From the NCBI RefSeq assembly GCF_001544755.2, contig NZ_FCOF02000022.1, positions 1 to 64,000 on the forward strand: a DNA stretch of 64,000 nt, in the 5' to 3' direction. Shown in pieces: positions 37,058 to 45,627 of the stretch. The notes under the pieces are model-generated. The model saw only the letters and a list, made by a program, of their open reading frames with translations, made no database searches and was not told the DNA's origin. The position numbers and the translations under genes are program-made. Position 1 is the stretch's first letter. Every line of letters starts with the position of its first letter. The DNA comes from Caballeronia catudaia. GTDB lineage: Bacteria > Pseudomonadota > Gammaproteobacteria > Burkholderiales > Burkholderiaceae.

Positions 37058-39418
37058 GTGCTAAATCGCCTGGTTAAAACGTTGGAAAGAGTGTGCTTCG
37101 GACACCGAGCAGCGGTGCTTGTGACGGTCGGGGTGTTTACGGTCGCCATGGCCGTGTTCGCCGTGCAACTGCGCATGGACGCGGGGTTCGAGAAGCAGAT
37201 GCCGATCGGTCACGAGTACATCCGGACGTTCCAGAAATATCGCTCCGACCTGCTCGGTGCGAACCGGATAACCTTCGTCGTACGAGCTCGCCACGGCTCC
37301 ATCTGGACGAAGGAGGGGCTCACCCGTCTGTATAGAGTGACTCAGGCGGTGACGTATCTACCGAACGTGGATCGGATCGGCGTGCAGTCGCTCTGGACGC
37401 CGAACGCATACGTGAACGAGATCACTGATGAAGGTTTTCGCGCCGAGCCGATCATCTCAGGCACCGTCACGCCTGAGCAACTGACGCCCGAGCTTGTCAC
37501 CGCGATTCGGCATGCGACCACCCAGGGCGGCTACGTCGGAACGCTTGTTTCGCATAACGAAGACAGCGCCATGATCACGGCCGAGCTTAACGAGCGCGAC
37601 CGTAACGGCAAGGTGCTCGACTATGTCAAGTTCAATCACCTGCTCGAGGCGCAGATCCGCAAGCCGTTCGAGGACGCAGGCTATGAGATCCAGATCATCG
37701 GATTCGCGAAACAAATTGGCGATATCGCCGATGGCGCCACGGCCGTGCTCGGTTTCTGCGGCATCGCACTACTGTTGACTGCGCTCGCGGTCTACTGGTA
37801 CTGCCATTCGATTCGCTTCACGGTGCTGCTGATCGCCTGTTCCCTCACGTCACTGGTCTGGCAGTTCGGCACGCTTAAGCTGCTGGGATTCGGCCTCGAT
37901 CCGCTCGCCGTGCTGGTGCCTTTCCTGGTTTTCGCGATTGGCGTGTCGCACGGCGTGCAGCAGGTCAACTTCATCGTGCGTGAGATCGCGCATGGCAACA
38001 ATTCGTTTGATGCGGCGCGCCATAGCTTCAGCGGTTTGCTGATTCCGGGTGTGCTGGCCCTCGTCACCGCATTCGTGTCTTTCATCACGCTGCTGTTGAT
38101 TCCGATTCCCATGGTGCGCGAGCTGGCTATTACTGCGTCGCTCGGCGTCGGCTACAAAATCGTGACGAACCTCGTGTTGCTGCCCGTCGCCGCTTCGTGC
38201 TTTCACTTCACAAAGAGCTATGCGGACAGCGCACTCAAACGCAGCGAGCGGCGCTCGTCATGGTTGCGTGGACTCGCGCGCATCGCCCAGCCGCGCTATG
38301 CAGGCGTGACCGTGGCGCTGACGCTCGTGGTTTTCGCTCTCGCTGCCTGGCAAAGCCGCGACCGCGTGATCGGTACGCTTCAGCCGGGTGCGCCCGAACT
38401 GCGTGCGGATGCGCGCTTCAACCAAGATGCGACGTCGATCGCGGCGAACTACGACATTGGTCTCGACTGGCTCACGCTCGCAATCGAGTCGGGAGGCAAG
38501 GCATGCGACAACCCTGTTGTCGGACTCTACGAAGACGATCTGACGAGCACGCTGCGTGACGAGCCCGGCGTGGTGTCAGTGCAGTCATACGCCGGGATGC
38601 TGCGCCGCTACAACCAGGGCTATAACGAAGACTATCCGAAGATGAACGTTGTGCCGATCGACCCCGAAAACTACGGCGCGGTTTCGGTGGATGCCGGCCG
38701 AGTGAAGGGCTTCATGAAGGCCAATTGTGGCATGACAGCGGTCCATCTTTTTCTCACCGATCACAAGGCCACGACGATTAGCCGAATTCTCGACGACGTG
38801 AAGCAATACCGCGCATCGCACGTATTTCCGGGTATCAATGTACGGCTTGCGGCGGGAAACGCGGGCGTGCTAGCGGCCATCAACGAAGAGGTGGAGAAGA
38901 GCGAGTTGCCGATGATGCTCTATGTCTACGCTGCCATCCTGATTTTGGTGTTCCTCGCCTACCGTGACTGGCGTGCAATGCTCGCGTGCTGTTTGCCGCT
39001 CACGGTCGCAACTTTCATTGGTTATTGGTTCATGAAGGAGTTGCAAATCGGGCTGACGGTGGCGACGCTTCCGGTCATGGTACTGGCCGTGGGTATTGGC
39101 GTGGACTATGCGTTCTATATCTACAACCGCTTGCAGGTGCATCTAGCGGGTGGCCAGAACATTGTGAAGGCGGTGCAGCACGCGATGCTCGAGGTCGGCG
39201 TAGCGACGATCTTCACGGCGATCACATTGGCCATCGGTGTGGCGACGTGGAGCTTCTCAGCACTGAAATTTCAGGCGGACATGGGCAAGCTGCTGGCGTT
39301 CATGTTCCTTGTGAACCTGCTGATGGCGATGACCGCGCTGCCGGCGTTGGCGTCGGTCCTGGAGCGCTGGTTTCCGCGCCGCAAGCCGGCGCGCGCGCCG
39401 GGGCTTTTCAGCCACTGA
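37058..39418 (+). CDS. RND/MMPL-family transporter
   Basis: The 786-residue inner-membrane protein has two sets of membrane helices separated by periplasmic domains, as in MMPL/HpnN-like RND proteins. An N-terminal helix (AAVLVTVGVFTVAMAVFAVQ) precedes the first large periplasmic loop. The helix-bundle motifs are FAIGVSHGVQQVNFI in the first half and AVGIGVDYAFYIYNRL in the second. It starts with GTG. It lies between the DUF1302 and YCF48-like genes, which suggests a joint transport machine moving a lipophilic compound across the envelope. Direction (import or export) cannot be told from sequence. Confidence 0.9.
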   Translation: MLNRLVKTLERVCFGHRAAVLVTVGVFTVAMAVFAVQLRMDAGFEKQMPIGHEYIRTFQKYRSDLLGANRITFVVRARHGSIWTKEGLTRLYRVTQAVTYLPNVDRIGVQSLWTPNAYVNEITDEGFRAEPIISGTVTPEQLTPELVTAIRHATTQGGYVGTLVSHNEDSAMITAELNERDRNGKVLDYVKFNHLLEAQIRKPFEDAGYEIQIIGFAKQIGDIADGATAVLGFCGIALLLTALAVYWYCHSIRFTVLLIACSLTSLVWQFGTLKLLGFGLDPLAVLVPFLVFAIGVSHGVQQVNFIVREIAHGNNSFDAARHSFSGLLIPGVLALVTAFVSFITLLLIPIPMVRELAITASLGVGYKIVTNLVLLPVAASCFHFTKSYADSALKRSERRSSWLRGLARIAQPRYAGVTVALTLVVFALAAWQSRDRVIGTLQPGAPELRADARFNQDATSIAANYDIGLDWLTLAIESGGKACDNPVVGLYEDDLTSTLRDEPGVVSVQSYAGMLRRYNQGYNEDYPKMNVVPIDPENYGAVSVDAGRVKGFMKANCGMTAVHLFLTDHKATTISRILDDVKQYRASHVFPGINVRLAAGNAGVLAAINEEVEKSELPMMLYVYAAILILVFLAYRDWRAMLACCLPLTVATFIGYWFMKELQIGLTVATLPVMVLAVGIGVDYAFYIYNRLQVHLAGGQNIVKAVQHAMLEVGVATIFTAITLAIGVATWSFSALKFQADMGKLLAFMFLVNLLMAMTALPALASVLERWFPRRKPARAPGLFSH

Positions 39419-39431
39419 CTGGAGACCAATC

Positions 39432-40397
39432 ATGATCAAGATGTTTGTTGCCGGCGCGGCCTTGTGTGCGAGCGTCGCGGCCTTCGCTCAAGCACAGGGA
39501 GCGGTCGCGGACTGGGCGGCCAAACCCGCGCATGCCTGGACAGCGCCGAGGCACATGATGTTGATGGACGCGGCGCGCGCCGGATCGCGCATCGTTGCCG
39601 TAGGGGAGCACGGCGTAGTCGTGATGTCAGATGACGAGGGGAAAACGTGGCGTCAGTCTAACCATGTTCCGGTTTCTGCAACCCTTTCCGCGGTCACTTT
39701 TGCCGACGCGCAGCACGGCTGGACGGTCGGACAGTGGGGCGTGATTCTCGCGACGAGCGACGGCGGCGAGACATGGCAAAAGCAGCGGATAGACCTCTCA
39801 GTTGACCAGCCGTTGTTCTCCGTGCTCTTTACTACTGCTCGGGACGGAATCGCGGTGGGCCTATGGTCACTCATGCTCGTCACCCATGATGGTGGCAAGT
39901 CGTGGACGAAAGTGAGTGTGCCGAAACCACCGGGTAGTGGTCGTGCCGACCGCAACCTTTACCACGTCTTTTCTGATCGTCACGGTGTGCTTTACATCGA
40001 CTCTGAGCAGGGAATGGTGCTGAAGTCCACGGATGGCGGGGCGAACTGGAATTATCAGGCGACGGGCGGCAAAGGGACGCTGTGGACGGGCGTGGCGCTG
40101 CCCGACGGCCGGATCATCGTAGGCGGTTTGCTGGGCGGCCTGTACCAGAGCAGCGACGATGGGGCGACATGGACGGCGCTGAACGCGGGCACGAAGAGTT
40201 CGATCACCGATCTTTTGACGACCGGGAATGGACTGATGGGCGTCGGGCTCGATGGCCTTGTTTTCCGGCAACGCGAGGGCAGTACTTCGTTCGAGGTTCA
40301 ACAGCGCGCGGATCGTGCGTCCCTCACGGCCGCGGTGATCGATCGCACCGGCAAGCCGTTGCTGTTTTCGCAGGACGGTGTGCTGGTGGGGCCTTGA
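39432..40397 (+). CDS. YCF48/BNR-repeat exported protein
   Basis: The 321-residue protein has a signal peptide (MIKMFVAGAALCASVAAFAQ) and a beta-propeller made of repeated sialidase-type Asp boxes: SDDEGKTW, SDGGETW, HDGGKSW, TDGGANW and SDDGATW. Such proteins resemble the plant/cyanobacterial photosystem II assembly factor YCF48 but in proteobacteria accompany DUF1302/DUF1329/RND genes. It starts 14 bases after the transporter gene, with a GGAG ribosome site. It is probably a periplasmic assembly or binding protein for this transport set. Confidence 0.9.
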   Translation: MIKMFVAGAALCASVAAFAQAQGAVADWAAKPAHAWTAPRHMMLMDAARAGSRIVAVGEHGVVVMSDDEGKTWRQSNHVPVSATLSAVTFADAQHGWTVGQWGVILATSDGGETWQKQRIDLSVDQPLFSVLFTTARDGIAVGLWSLMLVTHDGGKSWTKVSVPKPPGSGRADRNLYHVFSDRHGVLYIDSEQGMVLKSTDGGANWNYQATGGKGTLWTGVALPDGRIIVGGLLGGLYQSSDDGATWTALNAGTKSSITDLLTTGNGLMGVGLDGLVFRQREGSTSFEVQQRADRASLTAAVIDRTGKPLLFSQDGVLVGP

Positions 40398-40464
40398 GCA
40401 TGCTGCATTTCCTGCCGCATGTGTATATCGCAGTACTGCATATAATTGAAACAGGAGTGGCGCG

Positions 40465-41964
40465 ATGGAAGTCGAGACGGAACCGAAAATGATTCGCAGG
40501 CCGCCCGCGCGGAGCCGGCGCCGGTTCCTCCACCTTGCCGCAGCAGGTGCTGCGACGCTGGCTGCCGATGGAGTGTCACTCGCGCAAAGTGCGGTTACGA
40601 AGCCCGCGAGAGACCGTGAGGTATTGGACGTCGCGATCATCGGCGCGGGTCTCGCAGGATTGACCGCGGGCCGTGACCTCCAGCTGGCTGGATGCGATTC
40701 GTTTGCCGTGCTTGAGGCACGCGATCGCGTCGGTGGACGAACCTATAACCATGACCTCGGCCACGGCGTCGTTTCCGAAGCCGGAGGGCAGTGGATCGGT
40801 CCCGGTCAGACCGCGATCTTCGATCTGGCGCGTCAGCTCGAGATCGACACATTTCCGAGCTGGTACGCAGGCAGGACCGTCGTGATGGCGCAGGACACTA
40901 TTGTGGCCCAAGATTTTCATGGCGGCACCGGGGGTGACGACACGATCGGCAACCGGCTTGCCGAACTGTCGCGGGGCGTGCCATCCCGCGCGCCATGGAA
41001 GGCACCCAATCTGGCGGAATTGGATAGGCTCTCTTACGGCGAGTGGCTTTCGCAGCAGGGCGTGAAATACGAGGACGGCTACTTTCTCGCGCTAGCCGCG
41101 AAGCTGACGACGGGCGGTGCGCCGGCGCAGCTGGGTCTGCTGCACTACTTGTCGATGATCAACAGCGCTAGCTGCAACTATACGCAACTCGAAGCATTCA
41201 AGGGCGGGGCGCAGGAAACGCGCATCGTCGGCGGCTCACAGCGTCTGAGCATCAAGATGGCTGAGCAGCTCGGCGACAAGGTCAGGCTTTCCTCGCCGGT
41301 GCGCAAGATCACTGGCTGGGATCGCGAAGTCGTCGAGCTGCTCACCGATCAAGGCTCGATTAAGGCGAGTCGCGTCATCGTTGCGATGAATCCGGCGCTG
41401 TGCAATCAGGTCGTGTTCGATCCGCCGTTGCCCAGCGGGCGGGCTCAACTCCAGGAGCATTGGCCCACAAACGCCCCTATGCGCAAAACTGTCCACGTCT
41501 ACGACAAGCCGTTCTGGCGCGACGCCGGCTACTGCGGAACGATCTTCCAGGTCGGCGGCCCCGTTTTCATGACGTACGACAACTCGCCTCCCGACGCATC
41601 GCTCGGCGTGATCGCCGCATTCGTCGCGCCGGGGATGCTGCCTGAAAACCCCGAAATGGCCGAGCAGACGCTGTCGGCGACATATGCCAAGGCATTCGGA
41701 GCGCGCGCGCTGCATCCGACACAGTTCCATGACTACGACTGGGGCCGGGTCGATCCGTGGACCCTGCATTGCATCAATCCCATGCCACCGGGCTTCTGGA
41801 CGAAGTGGGGCAAATATCTGCACCCCGAAGTGGGGCGCCTGATCTGGTCGGGGACCGAAACTGCCGACCTCTGGGCGGGTGCGATGGACGGTGCCGTGCG
41901 TTCGGGCCACCGCGCTGCCTTGCAGGCGCTGGCCGCTTTCACTCGACGCGCCGGGGTGGCCTGA
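40465..41964 (+). CDS. Tat-exported flavin amine oxidase/dehydrogenase (first copy)
   Basis: The 499-residue flavoprotein belongs to the monoamine oxidase family. A twin-arginine leader (ARSRRRFLHLAAAGAATLAA) directs export. FAD-binding motifs are DVAIIGAGLAGLTAGRDLQ and LEARDRVGGRTYN, with the C-terminal IWSGTETADLWAGAMDGAVRSG. No SGGCY covalent-FAD motif is visible. The stop codon is immediately followed by the ATG of a di-heme cytochrome c gene. NicA2 of Pseudomonas putida S16 is a related exported enzyme that delivers electrons to cytochrome CycN, so this protein is probably an amine dehydrogenase using cytochrome c rather than oxygen. A close homologue is encoded at 53078. Confidence 0.9.
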   Translation: MEVETEPKMIRRPPARSRRRFLHLAAAGAATLAADGVSLAQSAVTKPARDREVLDVAIIGAGLAGLTAGRDLQLAGCDSFAVLEARDRVGGRTYNHDLGHGVVSEAGGQWIGPGQTAIFDLARQLEIDTFPSWYAGRTVVMAQDTIVAQDFHGGTGGDDTIGNRLAELSRGVPSRAPWKAPNLAELDRLSYGEWLSQQGVKYEDGYFLALAAKLTTGGAPAQLGLLHYLSMINSASCNYTQLEAFKGGAQETRIVGGSQRLSIKMAEQLGDKVRLSSPVRKITGWDREVVELLTDQGSIKASRVIVAMNPALCNQVVFDPPLPSGRAQLQEHWPTNAPMRKTVHVYDKPFWRDAGYCGTIFQVGGPVFMTYDNSPPDASLGVIAAFVAPGMLPENPEMAEQTLSATYAKAFGARALHPTQFHDYDWGRVDPWTLHCINPMPPGFWTKWGKYLHPEVGRLIWSGTETADLWAGAMDGAVRSGHRAALQALAAFTRRAGVA

Positions 41965-42651
41965 ATGAAACGGGCATGGATCGTAAGCGGAGTCGTCGGG
42001 CTGGCCGCTGTGCTGGGCGTCGGAGTGCTTTACGGGCGCGAGTACCTGGACGGTCTGCATTTTGAAAAAGCGATGAGCGAGATCGACAGGTTGCAAGTGG
42101 CCAACGGTGGCTCCTGGCCGCAACCACAGGAGACGTGCTATTTCTGCCACGGTGCGCAGGGACAGTCCGTCAACGCCTGGTACCCGTCGCTGGCGGGACA
42201 GCCACAGGACTATCTCATCGCCCAATTGCGCGCGTTCGCCGACGGGCAACGGCCCAATGCTTATATGGGGCCGATTTCGAGGGACCTTACCGACGAGCAG
42301 ATCGCATCCTTGGGTGCCTTCTTTGCGAGGCAGACGCCGGTCCAAAGCGCACCGGCGCGCAAACAGGCGGGGCTAGAAAAGCGCGGCATGGCACTCGTGG
42401 CGGAAAAAAGTTGCCAAGCGTGCCACGGAGCGGCGTTCATGGGTAAAAACCAGGTTCCGCGTCTGGCGGGACAGGGCGAAACCTATCTCGCGAGACAGCT
42501 TGCGGCATTCAAAACAGGCGAGCGTCACGACCCGAGCGGCGCAATGAATGGGCTGGCGGCCACGCTGTCGGACGAAGACGTAAAGGCGGTGGCCAACTAT
42601 CTTGCCAGTCTGACGCTGGTCGGCAGCACCGCAGGCACGGGCACAAAATAG
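41965..42651 (+). CDS. Di-heme cytochrome c (c4-like), partner of the first amine oxidase
   Basis: The 228-residue protein has an N-terminal membrane anchor/signal (WIVSGVVGLAAVLGVGVLYG) and two heme c sites, CYFCH at about residue 58 and CQACH at about 150, in a tandem fold like cytochrome c4 with GQ-type PSLAGQ and PRLAGQ turns after each heme. It starts directly after the amine oxidase stop (TGA|ATG), so expression is coupled. It should take electrons from the flavoprotein in the periplasm and pass them to a terminal oxidase. Cassette C follows 30 bases after its stop. Confidence 0.92.
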   Translation: MKRAWIVSGVVGLAAVLGVGVLYGREYLDGLHFEKAMSEIDRLQVANGGSWPQPQETCYFCHGAQGQSVNAWYPSLAGQPQDYLIAQLRAFADGQRPNAYMGPISRDLTDEQIASLGAFFARQTPVQSAPARKQAGLEKRGMALVAEKSCQACHGAAFMGKNQVPRLAGQGETYLARQLAAFKTGERHDPSGAMNGLAATLSDEDVKAVANYLASLTLVGSTAGTGTK

Positions 42652-42680
42652 CGGCCCGCGTACCGAAGAGAGGTTTGAGG

Positions 42681-42732
42681 GACGGGAAATACCTGTCTTT
42701 TTTTAACTCATAATGTTTGTACATGATGCCTA
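42681..42732 (+). promoter_or_regulatory. Hairpin/CCTAT cassette, copy C
   Basis: GACGGGAAATACCTGTC can pair as GACGG with CCTGTC with one bulged base and is followed by seven T residues. ATGCCTA ends at 42732, and the hairpin-to-CCTAT distance is 48 bases. It lies between the cytochrome gene and the saccharopine-dehydrogenase-like gene and could both end the first operon and start the second. Confidence 0.7.
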
Positions 42733-42867
42733 TGTTGGTCACAATGTTCTATAAAATGAACATGCATCATTGCTGCATTACCTGATAGCGGAGTTCGTCA
42801 CCGCCGCCGGCATCCGCCGCGTTTGAAAGACGCACCGTTGGACCCAATCATCTTTTAGGAGACGAGC

Positions 42868-44001
42868 ATGGCAAAGCATCCCGTGGTTGTATATGGCGCA
42901 AGTGGTTATACCGGCATGTTGATCATGGACTGGCTGATCGACCAGGACATTCCCTTTACCGCCGTGGCGCGCAACGCAAAGCGCACGCAGGAAATGATGG
43001 CGCAGCGGGTCGTGCGCCTCGAATCTGCGAACTACGAAATCATCGAGGTCGAACACACCGTCGATTCGCTCGTGAATGCTTTTCGCGGCGCGAAGGTCGT
43101 GTGCACCACCGTCGGGCCGTTCTTCGACTTCGGCCTGGCTACGGTGGAGGCGGCACTCAAGGCCGGTTGTCACTACCTGGACACCACCGGCGAGCAACAT
43201 TTCATCCGCCAGGCGCGCGAGCAGTTTGGCGAGCTCTACCGTCAGGCCGGGCTGCTGTTGTCGCCGTCGAACGCGTACATGTACACCTTCGCGGAAATCG
43301 CGGCGGAGCTGGCGCTCGAGACGCCGGGTGTCGATGCGCTGGAGACGGCGACCTTAACGCGCGGCCCGCGCGGCGCCGGCGCCGGTGTGAGCGTGGGCTC
43401 CACGGCGACCATCTTCGGAGGCTATCGCCAGGAGTCGTGCTATCTGTGGGAAAAGAAGCTGGTGCCGCACGACAAGCACGCTTCGTTCAATGTTGCCTCC
43501 CCCGATTTTCTGCAGCCGGTGTTCGCGTTGCCGTGGGGCGGCACGTCGCTGCCGGTGTATTTCGAGCAGGATCCCCGTGTGCGTAGCTGTATCTCGTGCG
43601 TGGGCTTCTACGACAACAACGCGATGCAGATGGTGCATGGTCTCAGTCAGAAGTGGGATGCGGAATACGCGCACCTGCCGCGCGAGCAGCAGGATGCGGT
43701 GCTCAAGCAGCTTGTCGATTCCGTGACACCGTCGATGCCGCCGCGCGAGCGCACGTCGCTTCATCGCACGGTCGACTTCGCGATCGGCCGCGGTCAGCTT
43801 GCGGCGGTTCGGGCGACCGTGCACGGCATCACGCCGTATATCGCTACGGGAGCCATCCATGCTTCCGGCATCGCGAAGCTTCTCGACGGCGACACCGCGA
43901 AGGTTGGCTTCGCATCCGGCTCGAAGGCATTCGGCCATCGCTATCTGCTCGGGTTCCTCGAGCAGCGCGGACTCGCGCGCGCGACCGTCGCGCAGCTGTA
44001 A
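42868..44001 (+). CDS. Saccharopine dehydrogenase-like NAD(P)-binding protein
   Basis: The 377-residue protein begins with a Rossmann motif, VVVYGASGYTGMLIMDWL, typical of the saccharopine dehydrogenase NADP-binding family (also trans-acting enoyl reductases). Further family-like blocks are TVGPFFDFGLATVEAALKAG and CHYLDTTGEQHFIRQA. The start ATG has AGGAG upstream. Enzymes of this class reduce or oxidise C-N or C=C bonds with NAD(P)H. As first gene behind cassette C, ahead of an acyl-CoA ligase and a thiolase, it may process an amine- or enoyl-type intermediate. The exact reaction is unknown. Confidence 0.85.
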   Translation: MAKHPVVVYGASGYTGMLIMDWLIDQDIPFTAVARNAKRTQEMMAQRVVRLESANYEIIEVEHTVDSLVNAFRGAKVVCTTVGPFFDFGLATVEAALKAGCHYLDTTGEQHFIRQAREQFGELYRQAGLLLSPSNAYMYTFAEIAAELALETPGVDALETATLTRGPRGAGAGVSVGSTATIFGGYRQESCYLWEKKLVPHDKHASFNVASPDFLQPVFALPWGGTSLPVYFEQDPRVRSCISCVGFYDNNAMQMVHGLSQKWDAEYAHLPREQQDAVLKQLVDSVTPSMPPRERTSLHRTVDFAIGRGQLAAVRATVHGITPYIATGAIHASGIAKLLDGDTAKVGFASGSKAFGHRYLLGFLEQRGLARATVAQL

Positions 44002-44048
44002 CGGGCGCGAGCACGGAATCTCCGAACAGATTCAGGGAAATATCGGAC

Positions 44049-45602
44049 ATGGCAATCATTGACTTTTTCGATCGCGGTTGGCGTATTAATCCCAACGGCA
44101 TCGCTTACATTCAGGACGAGCGAAGCTATTCGTTCAGTGAAGTTCACGCGCTGTCGTGCCGTATCGCCAACGGACTGCTCGCGGCAGGCTTCGAAAAGGA
44201 AGCGAAGGCGGCGGTCTGGGCCGATAACGACGTCACGGCATGGACCTGCACGCTCGGGCTGTGGCGCGCAGGCGTGGTGTGGATCCCGGTCAACGGGCGC
44301 AACGCGCCGCAGGAGAACCAGTACCTCCTCGAGGCCTTCGATTGCGAAGCGCTGTTTTTTCACCAGGCATTCGCACCGACGATCGAGGCGCTGCGTCCCA
44401 GCCTGCCCAAAGTGAGGCTCTGGATCTGTATCGATGCTGATCTGCCGTGGGCGCCGTCGCTCGAGAAATGGAGCGCGGCGCAACCTGCGACCGAGCCGAG
44501 CGTCGATTACGACATGGACGACATCGTGACGCTTTCTGCCACGGGCGGGACGACGGGTTTGCCGAAGGGCGTGATGAACACGCATCGCGCGTTTCAGACC
44601 TACTTCGCGCAGTTCATGATGGCGTTTCCGTACGGCGTGGAGCGTCCGGTGAATCTTGCGGCGGCGCCTATGACCCATACCGCCGGAATGCTCTCGCTGC
44701 CGTGTACCGCCCGCGGCGGCACGGTGGTCGTGCTGCCCAAGCCGGAGCCGGCGCTGCTGCTCGCGGCGATCGCGAACCATCGGGTGACGGAGTTCTTCCT
44801 GCCGCCGACGGTGATCTACCGACTGCTCGATATTCCCGGTATCGAGAACCAGGACTTCTCCTCGCTCAGATGCTTTTTGTATGGAGCGGCACCCATGTCG
44901 GTGGAAAAGCTCAAACGCGCGATCGAGGTGTTCGGTCCGGTGATGGCGGGCGGATACGGCCAGACTGAAGCCCCGGCGTCGATCTCCTATCTCACGCCGG
45001 CCGAGCACTTCGTGGATGGTGCGCTTGCTCCGGAAAGCCGGCTTTCGTCGGTGGGCAGACCCAATCCGCTGATTCGTGTCGAAATCATGAGCGATCGTGG
45101 CGAGACCCTGCCCCGGGGCGAAACCGGCGAAATCTGCGTTCGTGGCGACCTCGTGATGAAGGGCTACTTCAAGGCGCCCGACAAGACCGCCGAAACGATC
45201 GTGAACGGCTGGTTGCGCACGGGCGACGTCGGTCATATGGATGACGAAGGATATCTGCACATCACCGACCGCAAGAAGGACATGATCATCAGCGGCGGCT
45301 TCAATGTCTATCCGAGCGAAGTCGAGCAGGTGATCTGGGCGCACCCGGCGGTACAGGACTGCGCGGTGATCGGGGTGCCCGACGAAAAGTGGGGCGAGGC
45401 GGTGAAGGCGGTGGTGGAGCTTTACGCTGGTCAGAGCGTCAGTGCTGAAGAACTCGTGGCGTTATGCAAGGAGAAACTCGGCTCGGTGAAATCACCGAAG
45501 AGTGTGGACTTCATTGCGGCACTGCCGCGCAGCACCGCCGGCAAGGTGCTGAAGAAAGACCTCCGCGAGCAATACTGGCAAGGACAAGCCCGCCGGATCT
45601 GA
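44049..45602 (+). CDS. Acyl-CoA ligase (AMP-dependent synthetase)
   Basis: The 517-residue adenylate-forming enzyme has the ATP motif LSATGGTTGLPKGVMNTHRA, the YGQTEAPASISY motif, the hinge region WLRTGDVGHMDDEGYLHITD followed by RKKDMIISGGFNVYPSEVE, and the catalytic C-terminal Lys in PRSTAGKVLKKDLRE. It activates a carboxylic acid to its CoA thioester at the expense of ATP. It should bring the acid formed upstream in the pathway into acyl-CoA metabolism for the thiolase 26 bases downstream and the acyl-CoA dehydrogenase at 49535. It could act on fatty or aryl acids. Confidence 0.94.
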   Translation: MAIIDFFDRGWRINPNGIAYIQDERSYSFSEVHALSCRIANGLLAAGFEKEAKAAVWADNDVTAWTCTLGLWRAGVVWIPVNGRNAPQENQYLLEAFDCEALFFHQAFAPTIEALRPSLPKVRLWICIDADLPWAPSLEKWSAAQPATEPSVDYDMDDIVTLSATGGTTGLPKGVMNTHRAFQTYFAQFMMAFPYGVERPVNLAAAPMTHTAGMLSLPCTARGGTVVVLPKPEPALLLAAIANHRVTEFFLPPTVIYRLLDIPGIENQDFSSLRCFLYGAAPMSVEKLKRAIEVFGPVMAGGYGQTEAPASISYLTPAEHFVDGALAPESRLSSVGRPNPLIRVEIMSDRGETLPRGETGEICVRGDLVMKGYFKAPDKTAETIVNGWLRTGDVGHMDDEGYLHITDRKKDMIISGGFNVYPSEVEQVIWAHPAVQDCAVIGVPDEKWGEAVKAVVELYAGQSVSAEELVALCKEKLGSVKSPKSVDFIAALPRSTAGKVLKKDLREQYWQGQARRI

Positions 45603-45627
45603 GTCAGCCACGTTGAGAGAAAACACC

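Noticed and set aside
40398..40464. TATAAT-like sequence before the first amine oxidase gene as a separate promoter
   Set aside because: A tactgcatataattg segment is present, but no matching -35 or CCTAT box is seen, and the gap is only 67 bases; readthrough from the upstream genes is equally likely.
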